Source of the DNA: an uncultured Formosa sp.
Lineage (GTDB): Bacteria; Bacteroidota; Bacteroidia; Flavobacteriales; Flavobacteriaceae
Assembly (NCBI RefSeq): GCF_947500765.1
Contig: NZ_CANMTH010000004.1
Coordinates: forward strand, 124,001-188,000
DNA: 64,000 bases
Direction of reading: 5' to 3'
The notes under the pieces are model-generated. The model saw nothing but the letters and a program-made list of their open reading frames with translations, was not told where the DNA came from and did not search any database. Shown here piece after piece: positions 45,198-52,109 of the stretch; the first letter of the stretch is position 1, and each line of letters starts with the position of its first letter. Made by a program: the position numbers and the translations under genes.

Positions 45198-45761
45198 TTA
45201 ATAATTGAAGAAAAGTAGGATAAATAAAACCTGTCCTAGAGAAGCTCTTAAAATACGAAGTGCATTTGTAATATGGTTTTCTACTGTTTTAATAGAAATA
45301 TTTAATTGCTTGGCAATTTCTTTATGGCTTAGTTGTTCGTTCCGGCTTAGTTTATAAACTCTTTGGCATTTTTCGGGTAAACTTTCTACAACAAATTTAA
45401 TATGTTGTTTAAGTTCTTTATGCATAATTTTTGTTTCCGGTGTGGCATATTGCATACGCCTATCCAATTCTTCGAAGAGTTCTACTCGCATTACTTTATT
45501 AGATCTAAATTCAGCAAAGACTTTATATCTAACACAAGCATAAAGATAACTTTGTAACGAGACCTTTATTTCTAGATCTTTTCGCTTATTCCATATATCT
45601 ATAAAAACATCTTGAATAATTTCTTCACAAACCTCTTTATCTTTTAAAAGATTATAAGATGAAATAAAAAGCACTTTCCAATACGTATTATATAACAAGG
45701 TTAAGGCTCTTTTATCGTCATCTTTTAAACCTTTTAAAATCTCTATATCGGAATTGAACAT
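45198..45761 (-). CDS. ECF-type RNA polymerase sigma factor
   Basis: A 187-residue sigma-70 family protein. Sigma-2 region (~8-75) contains C-E-E-I-I-Q-D-V-F-I-D-I-W. Sigma-4 region (~125-178) contains L-P-E-K-C-Q-R-V-Y and the HTH S-H-K-E-I-A-K-Q-L-N-I-S-I-K-T-V-E-N-H-I. This is the Bacteroidota FecI-like group. The fecR gene follows after about 200 bases and then susC. It probably activates the susC-DUF819 genes when ligand is sensed. Confidence 0.93.
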   Translation of the reverse strand: MFNSDIEILKGLKDDDKRALTLLYNTYWKVLFISSYNLLKDKEVCEEIIQDVFIDIWNKRKDLEIKVSLQSYLYACVRYKVFAEFRSNKVMRVELFEELDRRMQYATPETKIMHKELKQHIKFVVESLPEKCQRVYKLSRNEQLSHKEIAKQLNISIKTVENHITNALRILRASLGQVLFILLFFNY

Positions 45762-46186
45762 AAATTAGATTAATTATGAAAAGAAGTTTTAGAAATTATT
45801 ACAAACCTGATCTTGAAGTTTAACTAAAGGTTAATTTTACACTAATATATATTTAATTAGCGAATAGAATGAGTCAAATTCATAAAGAAAGACATAACAA
45901 GGTTATCTTTTTACCGAATTAGCAAACAAAAGGACATTCTTATATTAATTATAAAATAATAAAAGTAGTTTTTTTGATTATAAAAGACACTAAGGATTAT
46001 CAAATTCACAGTAAAATGCAAGAATACTTATGTTTGATATTTCTGTATTTACTACAATACAGATGTAAAAGATGTTAAAAGAAAATAAATACAACTTAAT
46101 AAACACATCTCTTAAAAGTAGGGATGCCATTTAAACAACATTCATTAAATACAAAACCCCATAACATTACTGTTACGGGGTTTTTG
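45762..46186. other. 425-base AT-rich intergenic region
   Basis: Upstream of the ECF sigma gene and downstream of tRNA-Ser, both on the minus strand. Apart from the tRNA terminator at 46154-46185 no feature was recognised. Confidence 0.5.
46154..46186 (-). terminator. terminator downstream of tRNA-Ser
   Basis: AAACCCC...ACA pairs with TGT...GGGGTTT around TTAC. On the minus strand the second arm is followed by TTTTGTATTT, directly after the tRNA 3' end. Confidence 0.75.
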
Positions 46187-46271
46187 CGGAGAATGAGGGA
46201 TTCGAACCCCCGGAGGTGTGACCCTCAACAGTTTTCAAGACTGCCGCATTCGACCACTCTGCCAATTCTCC
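46187..46271 (-). tRNA. tRNA-Ser (anticodon TGA)
   Basis: An 85-base class II tRNA. The acceptor stem is GGAGAAT/ATTCTCC with discriminator G. The anticodon arm GCAGTCTTGAAAACTG carries TGA. A long variable arm and the T-arm GGGGGTTCGAATCCC are visible. CCA is not encoded. It reads UCA and other UCN serine codons. Confidence 0.95.
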
Positions 46272-46494
46272 GAGTGTCTCATCAGGTATTCCCTGAATGC
46301 GGGTGCAAATATAAGACGCTTTTTCGATTTATTCAAAGAAAAAAGAAAAAAAATTAAAACTTTTTTAAATCACACTTCTAATAATATAAATTTCAAAGGG
46401 TTGTGAATTTATATTTTTTACAAATTTCAAACTTATTTAGCTAAGTTCTCATTAATAATTCATAGTTATATGAAATAAAGTCGGTTTCAAATCC

Positions 46495-46502
46495 TATTTT
46501 TG
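46495..46502 (+). promoter_or_regulatory. putative -7 promoter element (TATTTTTG)
   Basis: An exact TAnnTTTG match 19 bases upstream of the nitroreductase ATG. Confidence 0.5.
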
Positions 46503-46521
46503 ACATCTATTAAATAAATGT

Positions 46522-47151
46522 ATGGATATTATTAAACAATTGCAATGGAGATATGCAACAAAAAAATTCGATAACTCTAAAATTATCGATGATCAAAAAA
46601 TCAATATTCTTTTAGAATCCTTTAATTTAACAGCAACCTCTTACGGCTTACAACCTGTAAAATTGGTGGTTGTAAAAAATAAAATATTGCAAGCACAACT
46701 AGTGACAGCCTCTATGAATCAGGAACAAATTGGGCAGGCTTCTCACGTTCTAGTAATCTGTATAGAAACTGTTATTGATAAAACATTTATTAATAATTAT
46801 TTTTCAAGAGTTAAAGCGTTACGAAACACACCTGATACTGTTTTGAATCCTTTCAAAACATTTTTAATCAATGATTTTGAAATTAAAGAACAATTAGAGA
46901 TTGAAGCTTGGGCCAAAAAACAAGCATATTTAACACTAGGAAATTTACTTACTGTTTGTGCCATAGAAGAAATAGACTCCTGCCCTATGGAAGGATTTAT
47001 TCCCTCAGAATACGACAAATTATTACAACTTGAAAACAAAAACTTAAAGTCGGTTTTAGTACTTCCTATTGGGTATCGTGCAAAAGACGATATGTTTTCT
47101 GAATTGAAAAAAGTAAGAAAACCTATTTCAGATAGCATCATTCATATGTAA
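46522..47151 (+). CDS. NAD(P)H-dependent nitroreductase family protein
   Basis: A 209-residue FMN flavoprotein of the NfsB type. The opening is L-Q-W-R-Y-A-T-K-K-F-D (~8-18). The FMN-binding region has T-A-T-S-Y-G-L-Q-P-V-K-L-V-V-V. The dimer and FMN contacts are W-A-K-K-Q-A-Y-L-T-L-G-N-L, and the end is L-P-I-G-Y-R-A-K-D-D. Such enzymes reduce nitroaromatics and quinones in the cytosol; the physiological substrate is unknown. Monocistronic as far as can be seen. Confidence 0.9.
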   Translation: MDIIKQLQWRYATKKFDNSKIIDDQKINILLESFNLTATSYGLQPVKLVVVKNKILQAQLVTASMNQEQIGQASHVLVICIETVIDKTFINNYFSRVKALRNTPDTVLNPFKTFLINDFEIKEQLEIEAWAKKQAYLTLGNLLTVCAIEEIDSCPMEGFIPSEYDKLLQLENKNLKSVLVLPIGYRAKDDMFSELKKVRKPISDSIIHM

Positions 47152-47207
47152 GACTTAAAGATTTTGAATCTTCTTTTTCTCTTCTTTTTTATTCCTTGCT
47201 TTAATCG

Positions 47208-47215
47208 TAAATTTG
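47208..47215 (+). promoter_or_regulatory. putative -7 promoter element (TAAATTTG)
   Basis: An exact TAnnTTTG match 22 bases upstream of the DegT-family ATG. Confidence 0.45.
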
Positions 47216-47237
47216 AAATCAATTTTAAATATACCTC

Positions 47238-48431
47238 ATGCCTGGATTTGAACTTTTTGGAAGTGCTGAACAGAAAGAAGTACACGATGTACTTGATAGT
47301 GGAATTTTAATGCGTTATGGCTTTGATGCTATGCGAAATGGACATTGGAAAGCCAAAGAATTAGAAACTGAATTACAAAAGCAAATGCAAGTTAAGCATG
47401 CGCAATTAGTATCTAGTGGTACTGCTGCTGTTTCTGTTGCACTTGCCATTGCCGGTGTAGGTGCTGGAGACGAAGTTATTTTACCAACCTTTACTTTTGT
47501 TGCCAGTTTTGAAGCCGTTTTAATGTTAGGAGCTATTCCTATTCTTGTAGATATAGATGACACATTAACATTAGATATTGAAGCTGTTAAAAACGCCATT
47601 ACAACAAAAACAAAAGCTATTATGCCTGTACATATGTGCGGTGGTATGGCGCGTTTAAAAGAGCTTAAACAAATTTGCGAGACTTATGGTCTAAAATTAA
47701 TTGAAGATGCTTGTCAGGCTATTGGAGGAAGCTATGAAGGAAAACCACTTGGAAGCTATGGAGATGTAGGTTGTTTTTCATTCGATTTTGTTAAAACCAT
47801 TACAACTGGAGAAGGTGGTGCTGTAATTACAAATAATGATGATTATGCTACTTGGGCAGATCATTATAGCGATCATGGTCACGATCACCAAGGATCAGAC
47901 CGTGGTGCTGAAACGCATCCTTTTTTAGGTTATAATTTTAGAATTTCTGAACTTCATGCTGCTGTTGGTTTAGCACAAGTTAGACGTTTAAACGATTTTA
48001 TAGCCATTCAGAAAAAACATTACACCATTTTAAAAGAAGCACTAAATAGTATTCCTGAGCTTACTTTTAGAACGATTCCTGAAGCAGGAGAAGAAAACTA
48101 TTCGTTTATAAATTTCTTTTTACCTGATTTAGAAATAACTAATTCTGCTATGTCTGCATTAAAAACAGCAGGAATAGACGGTTGTTTTCATTATTACAAT
48201 AACAACTGGCATTATGTTAGAGAATGGAATCACTTAAAAGAAGCTAAGACATTATTTCCAATGCCTTCCCAAACTAAAGAAGCATTACGTGCTCTAGAAA
48301 CTAAAACATTCGAGCAGTCTGATTATTTTATTGCAAGAAATATTTCTTGCTTAATTAAATTGTCGTGGACAGAAGATGAAGTAAAACTAAGAGCTTCAAA
48401 AATGGTTGAAGCTATAAAAAGTGTTTTATAA
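47238..48431 (+). CDS. DegT/DnrJ/EryC1/StrS-family PLP aminotransferase
   Basis: A 397-residue fold-type I aminotransferase. Motifs are V-S-S-G-T-A-A-V-S-V-A-L (~57-68), P-T-F-T-F-V-A-S, E-D-A-C-Q-A with D157, and S-F-D-F-V-K with PLP lysine K186, followed by G-E-G-G-A-V-I-T. The family usually aminates keto-sugars for surface glycans or natural products. No sugar-nucleotide genes lie nearby, and the protein is somewhat longer at its His-rich D-H-Y-S-D-H-G-H-D-H loop. The substrate is therefore unknown. Confidence 0.9.
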   Translation: MPGFELFGSAEQKEVHDVLDSGILMRYGFDAMRNGHWKAKELETELQKQMQVKHAQLVSSGTAAVSVALAIAGVGAGDEVILPTFTFVASFEAVLMLGAIPILVDIDDTLTLDIEAVKNAITTKTKAIMPVHMCGGMARLKELKQICETYGLKLIEDACQAIGGSYEGKPLGSYGDVGCFSFDFVKTITTGEGGAVITNNDDYATWADHYSDHGHDHQGSDRGAETHPFLGYNFRISELHAAVGLAQVRRLNDFIAIQKKHYTILKEALNSIPELTFRTIPEAGEENYSFINFFLPDLEITNSAMSALKTAGIDGCFHYYNNNWHYVREWNHLKEAKTLFPMPSQTKEALRALETKTFEQSDYFIARNISCLIKLSWTEDEVKLRASKMVEAIKSVL

Positions 48432-48450
48432 CACTAAAATTACTAGTAAC

Positions 48451-48490
48451 AAAAAACCACTTTACAATAAAATGTAAAGTGGTTTTTTGT
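48451..48490 (+). terminator. intrinsic terminator with perfect 16-bp stem
   Basis: AAAAAACCACTTTACA (48451-48466) and TGTAAAGTGGTTTTTT (48473-48488) around ATAAAA. It closes the DegT-family gene. Confidence 0.88.
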
Positions 48491-48757
48491 TATAAAGATA
48501 TTCCTTTTCTTATTCTGTTTATAACACTATTAAACAAACATCATATCCTTTAATTTTAAAGACTTTTACCCCCCTGCTTATATTCTAATTAGATAAAACA
48601 ATAAACAGCGATTAAAACGTCTAAAATTTAATTCAAACTTACTCTTTACTTTTTAGTGATTTCAAAAAAAAGGTTTCTTTTTAATAATCTTGTAAATTTA
48701 TTAAGTTTTTGAGTTTATTTAAAATCTAATTCCACTTACGTTATAAAATATTAGAAC

Positions 48758-48792
48758 AAAAAAAAAGTTCAATGCAAAAACATTGAACTTTT
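48758..48792 (-). terminator. terminator downstream of tRNA-Thr
   Basis: AAAAGTTCAATG (48763-48774) pairs with CATTGAACTTTT (48781-48792). On the minus strand the hairpin is followed by a T-run. Confidence 0.85.
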
Positions 48793-48796
48793 AAAG

Positions 48797-48870
48797 AGCC
48801 GATGGAGGGACTCGAACCCACGACCTGCTGATTACAAATCAGCTGCTCTAGCCAGCTGAGCTACATCGGC
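48797..48870 (-). tRNA. tRNA-Thr (anticodon TGT)
   Basis: A 74-base tRNA with acceptor stem GCCGATG/CATCGGC and discriminator T. The D-arm reads AGCTCAGCTGGCTAGAGC. The anticodon stem-loop GCTGATTTGTAATCAGC carries TGT, and the T-arm is GTGGGTTCGAGTCCC-like. CCA is not encoded. Confidence 0.95.
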
Positions 48871-48931
48871 TTGAAAATCGAGTGCAAAGATAGAGCTATT
48901 TCTCATATCTGCAAATCTTTTTCAAAAAAAA

Positions 48932-49201
48932 TTAGCTTAAATTATTAATTTTATCAATTAACGCGCGCCCTTTAGTTTCTAACTCTTGGTTAATTGCCTT
49001 AAAATGAGCTTTTTTGTTTTCAGCTTGCTTATCATTAACTTTTGTAATTAATTCATCAAAAGTAACGATTGCTTCATCTATAATTGCTTCACTTTGCTTA
49101 GTATCTTTGTCTGTGTTGGTATATTGCCAAACATAAACAGCTTCAATAATATCTCCTAAAACGAAATTAATGTCCTTTTTAAGATCTCTAACATTTGCCA
49201 T
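48932..49201 (-). CDS. small helical protein of unknown function
   Basis: An 89-residue acidic/lysine-rich protein predicted to be all helical, with a long amphipathic region E-L-I-T-K-V-N-D-K-Q-A-E-N-K-K-A-H-F. It has no signal peptide and no cysteine. It looks like a conserved small cytosolic protein, but I do not recognise a family. A -7 element 26 bases upstream and the clean frame support it as a real gene. Confidence 0.65.
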   Translation of the reverse strand: MANVRDLKKDINFVLGDIIEAVYVWQYTNTDKDTKQSEAIIDEAIVTFDELITKVNDKQAENKKAHFKAINQELETKGRALIDKINNLS

Positions 49202-49227
49202 AATATAAAATTGTATTTATTTGAGCA

Positions 49228-49235
49228 CAAAATTA
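49228..49235 (-). promoter_or_regulatory. putative -7 promoter element (TAATTTTG)
   Basis: The minus strand reads TAATTTTG, 26 bases upstream of the 89-residue gene. Confidence 0.45.
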
Positions 49236-49312
49236 CATTAATCCTAAATATAATTTGTTATAAATACATTTTAATTATTGTTGGATAAAAATATAATCCC
49301 TATTTTTATAAC

Positions 49313-49429
49313 ATGAATATAACCAAAATGCATATTAACGAAGCGTGTAATCGTATTTCACAACAGTGGAAGTCGATTGTCATTTTCATGCTTAAACCTA
49401 AGCAACCCGTGCATCTTGAATTGAGTTAA
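49313..49429 (+). CDS. possible 38-residue small protein
   Basis: ATG to TAA frame encoding a basic peptide with E-A-C-N-R-I-S-Q-Q-W-K-S-I-V-I-F. It is followed within 30 bases by an intrinsic terminator, which is consistent with a short independent transcript. No family is known to me; it may be chance. Confidence 0.25.
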   Translation: MNITKMHINEACNRISQQWKSIVIFMLKPKQPVHLELS

Positions 49430-49456
49430 CTATAATATAATATAACGATAAACAAT

Positions 49457-49492
49457 AAAGGTGCTTTTTTAAAGGCACCTTTTTTATTTTTA
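49457..49492 (+). terminator. intrinsic terminator
   Basis: AAAGGTGC (49457-49464) pairs with GCACCTTT (49475-49482), followed by T's. No recognised + strand gene ends just upstream except the possible 38-residue frame. Confidence 0.75.
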
Positions 49493-49520
49493 AACAATTA
49501 CTAATATAAATTTTAAAATC

Positions 49521-49643
49521 ATGAAAAACTTAAAAGCAATTAAAGAGAATTCCCAGAAGTTTATTATTTGTTCTAATCGTATTAACGTCATGCTTCATAC
49601 GTATCACAACTATTACTTGAGTCCCACATTAATATATCCTTAA
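49521..49643 (+). CDS. possible 40-residue small protein
   Basis: ATG to TAA frame encoding M-K-N-L-K-A-I-K-E-N-S-Q-K-F followed by C-S-N-R-I-N and a Tyr/His-rich tail. It shares the short segment T-A-A-T-C-G-T-A-T-T with the preceding small frame, in the same reading phase (N-R-I). It ends 12 bases before the next gene, so it could be a leader peptide or chance. Confidence 0.22.
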   Translation: MKNLKAIKENSQKFIICSNRINVMLHTYHNYYLSPTLIYP

Positions 49644-49655
49644 ATACAAATAATT

Positions 49656-50030
49656 ATGAACACACATATAAATACCAACGTACCTTTTACTGTAACAAAA
49701 AATGTAAGTAACGCAAACGGATTTTTATTGCCGCATAATCTTTATAGCAAAGTAAAAACAGTTGCAACTTACCCGATTAAAGAATTTTATTTACAAGACA
49801 TCCCCGATCTTGAAGATTTTAAATTTAAAATGCATAAAAATGCATTTCTAAATGATGAACTAACTATTCAAGCGCAATTGATAAAAAAAACTAATACTAA
49901 TTATTTAATTAACGTCATTGTGACTAAACCTAAACCAGAAAGCAATAATCATCATGAAACGATTTGTAGTGCGCTATTTGGTTTTACCTTGGACAAGGAT
50001 TACTTGAAAGAGACAAAAACTGCTTGTTAA
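49656..50030 (+). CDS. unrecognised 124-residue protein, possibly hotdog-fold
   Basis: A cytosolic-looking protein without a signal peptide. The second half has the strand rhythm of hotdog thioesterase/dehydratase domains: H-K-N-A-F-L-N-D-E-L-T-I-Q-A-Q-L-I-K-K-T, Y-L-I-N-V-I-V-T-K and I-C-S-A-L-F-G-F-T-L. The usual N-terminal catalytic helix is not obvious, so this may be a half or diverged hotdog. No function can be assigned. A terminator shared with the converging manA follows. Confidence 0.55.
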   Translation: MNTHINTNVPFTVTKNVSNANGFLLPHNLYSKVKTVATYPIKEFYLQDIPDLEDFKFKMHKNAFLNDELTIQAQLIKKTNTNYLINVIVTKPKPESNNHHETICSALFGFTLDKDYLKETKTAC

Positions 50031-50036
50031 ATAAAA

Positions 50037-50068
50037 TTCCCGAGTGTTACACCCGGGATTTTTTTATT
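50037..50068. terminator. bidirectional terminator
   Basis: TCCCG/CGGGA with inner GTGT/ACAC, T-run on the + side and A/T-rich flank on the other, between convergent genes. Confidence 0.8.
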
Positions 50069-51040
50069 TTATACATAAACTTCTAAAAGCTTAGCTTGTT
50101 TTGAAGTGATTTGATAATCTTCTGTAGCTGCTGGAAGTAAAACGGTTTCTCCCGTCTGTAACGTTTCTGAAATACCATTTACGGTAATTTCTGCTTCCCC
50201 TTCAACACACATATATATTAGAAACGAGTCGTGAATATTAGTTTTCGATAAGGTTTCTGTAATCTCTAAAAATTGAGTTGTAAAATAAGGACAACTGACC
50301 ATCTCATTAGACTCGTTTGGAGTTTTCTCGTAAGACACTTTAAAGTTATCTTCCATTTCAAAATCTATAGCGTCTAAAGCTAGTTCTGTATGTAACTCTC
50401 TTTCATTACCTGCTGCATCTACACGTTCCCAATCGTAAACACGATAAGTAATATCGCTTGTTTGCTGTATTTCTGCAAGCATTACACCTGCACCAATGGC
50501 ATGAACACGACCAACTTCTATAAAGAAAGTATCTCCTGCTTTAACACGCTCGGTATTTAAAATTTCAGGTAATGTTTTATTTTCTAAATGCTCTAAATAA
50601 TTACCAGGCGTTATTTTGTCTTTAAAGCCTATAATTAAATTAGAATTTTCATCGGCTTGCATCACATACCACATTTCTGTTTTACCAAAAGAATTATGAC
50701 GTTTTGCGGCCAACTCATCATTTGGGTGCAGTTGAATAGATAAATCTTCTTTAGCATCAATAAATTTAATTAATAAAGGAAATTTATTTTTAAAAATTCT
50801 ATAGTTCTGGACCCCCATAAGGTCTTCCTTATAAGTTTCTAAAAGGTTTTTTAAAGTTTTTCCTTTTAATGCACCATTAGCAACTATTGAAGGCTCACCT
50901 TCTACATCACTAATTTCCCAACTCTCTCCAACATCTGTTGAATTACTTTTCTTATTTAATAAAGATTTTAATTTTTCACCGCCCCAAATTTTTTCTTTTA
51001 AAATCGGTGAGAATTTAATTGGGTAAACTAAATTTTTCAT
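50069..51040 (-). CDS. manA: class I mannose-6-phosphate isomerase
   Basis: A 323-residue cupin enzyme of the short class I form, interconverting mannose 6-phosphate and fructose 6-phosphate with zinc. Motifs are K-E-K-I-W-G-G at the start, L-S-I-Q-L-H-P-N-D (zinc ligands), G-K-T-E-M-W-Y, the E-V-G-R-V-H-A-I-G-A-G metal/active-site segment, Q-Q-T-S-D-I-T-Y-R-V-Y-D-W and the C-terminal cupin G-E-T-V-L-L-P-A. Last gene of idi-queD-manA, seven bases after queD. Confidence 0.92.
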   Translation of the reverse strand: MKNLVYPIKFSPILKEKIWGGEKLKSLLNKKSNSTDVGESWEISDVEGEPSIVANGALKGKTLKNLLETYKEDLMGVQNYRIFKNKFPLLIKFIDAKEDLSIQLHPNDELAAKRHNSFGKTEMWYVMQADENSNLIIGFKDKITPGNYLEHLENKTLPEILNTERVKAGDTFFIEVGRVHAIGAGVMLAEIQQTSDITYRVYDWERVDAAGNERELHTELALDAIDFEMEDNFKVSYEKTPNESNEMVSCPYFTTQFLEITETLSKTNIHDSFLIYMCVEGEAEITVNGISETLQTGETVLLPAATEDYQITSKQAKLLEVYV

Positions 51041-51047
51041 AATATAT

Positions 51048-51458
51048 TTATTTACCTGAGTAACTTACAAAGTTCCTAGGTGTTTCGTAAAGTGTAATTT
51101 CCAACTGTAGATGAGACTCTAATTTAGGCTTTAGCTTATTGTAAATAACAACTGCTATATTCTCTGCAGTGGGATTTAAATCTTTAAATTCTGGCACATC
51201 TAAGTTAAGATTTTTATGATCAAAAGCCTCTTCAATTTCATCTTTTATTAGTTGTTTTAATATCTTTAAATCAATTACAAAACCTGTTTCTTTATCAATT
51301 TCGCCAGAGACACTTACAATAACATCGTAGTTATGTCCGTGGTAATTTGCATTGTTACATCTGCCAAAAATCAATTGATTTTTTTCATCTGTCCAATCCT
51401 TTCTAAATAACCTGTGGGCTGCATTAAAATACCCTTGTCTACTAACTTTTGCTATCAT
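51048..51458 (-). CDS. queD: 6-carboxytetrahydropterin synthase / PTPS family
   Basis: A 136-residue T-fold enzyme. Zinc ligands are H15 (F-N-A-A-H-R) and H40/H42 (Y-H-G-H-N-Y), with the nearby catalytic Cys34 in F-G-R-C-N-N-A-N. A D-H-K-N-L-N segment and the glutamate in L-Y-E-T-P-R bind the pterin. It probably converts dihydroneopterin triphosphate to 6-carboxytetrahydropterin for queuosine; a pyruvoyl-tetrahydropterin synthase activity cannot be excluded. Three bases separate it from idi. Confidence 0.88.
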   Translation of the reverse strand: MIAKVSRQGYFNAAHRLFRKDWTDEKNQLIFGRCNNANYHGHNYDVIVSVSGEIDKETGFVIDLKILKQLIKDEIEEAFDHKNLNLDVPEFKDLNPTAENIAVVIYNKLKPKLESHLQLEITLYETPRNFVSYSGK

Positions 51459-51461
51459 TTA

Positions 51462-51983
51462 TTACGAGATATTTATATAATCATAAAACTTATCAAAAAT
51501 AATTTTAAACCATGAAGTATATAATTCTGGATGTAATTTAATATCTGCTTTTACAGCATCTAAAGACATCCATTTCCAATCGGCAACTTCATCTGGGTTT
51601 ATATTTGGTTTCCCACTAAAGTATCCAATTAAAATATGATCGTATTCATGTTCTGTTAATCCGTTTTCAAAAGGTGATTTATAAACAAAAGAAGTAGATT
51701 CTTCTATCGCGGTAACAAATCCCATTTCTTCTTGCAAACGTCTTCTTCCTGCTTCAACATTAGATTCTCCTTCACGCTGATGACTACAACATGTGTTGGT
51801 CCACAATCCTGGAGTATGATATTTATCTAATGCACGTTGTTGCAACATTAATTCATTATCGTCATTAAAAATAAAAACAGAAAAGGCTCTGTGTAATACA
51901 CCCTTTTCATGTGCTTCTAATTTAGGCATAAGCCCTATTTGTTCGTCTTTTTCGTTAACTAATATTACGTGTTCTTCTGTCAT
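51462..51983 (-). CDS. idi: isopentenyl-diphosphate delta-isomerase, type 1
   Basis: A 173-residue Nudix-fold enzyme interconverting IPP and DMAPP for isoprenoid synthesis. Visible features are H-R-A-F-S-V-F-I-F, Q-Q-R-A-x-x-K-Y-H-T-P-G-L-W-T-N-T-C-C-S-H with the catalytic cysteine, a Nudix-like G-R-R-R-L-Q-E-E-M-G and E-H-E-Y-D-H with the catalytic/metal glutamates. First gene of the idi-queD-manA unit. Confidence 0.93.
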   Translation of the reverse strand: MTEEHVILVNEKDEQIGLMPKLEAHEKGVLHRAFSVFIFNDDNELMLQQRALDKYHTPGLWTNTCCSHQREGESNVEAGRRRLQEEMGFVTAIEESTSFVYKSPFENGLTEHEYDHILIGYFSGKPNINPDEVADWKWMSLDAVKADIKLHPELYTSWFKIIFDKFYDYINIS

Positions 51984-52079
51984 AATGTAAAAGTACCAAG
52001 TAAAATTATAAAATACGTTAATGTGAAGATAAAATTAAAAAGGCACTGCATCATTTATTACATTTCTTACTAATAATAG

Positions 52080-52087
52080 TATCTTTG
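52080..52087 (+). promoter_or_regulatory. putative -7 promoter element (TATCTTTG)
   Basis: An exact TAnnTTTG match 22 bases upstream of the prfC ATG. Confidence 0.55.
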
Positions 52088-52109
52088 CGACCTATTTTCA
52101 AGAATTATT

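Larger units (their letters stand above)
48432..48796. other. 365-base intergenic region
   Basis: Contains the DegT terminator (48451-48488) and the tRNA-Thr terminator (48763-48792). Nothing was recognised in 48489-48757. Confidence 0.55.
49202..49655. other. 454-base region with two possible small ORFs and a terminator
   Basis: Carries the promoter of the minus-strand 89-residue gene, two short + strand frames (49313-49429 and 49521-49643) and a + strand terminator between them. No RNA family was recognised. Confidence 0.5.

Noticed and set aside
46124..46406. Two + strand frames of 77 and 62 codons
   Set aside because: They run antisense through tRNA-Ser and its terminator; the protein sequences look like read-through of structured RNA and have no family features.
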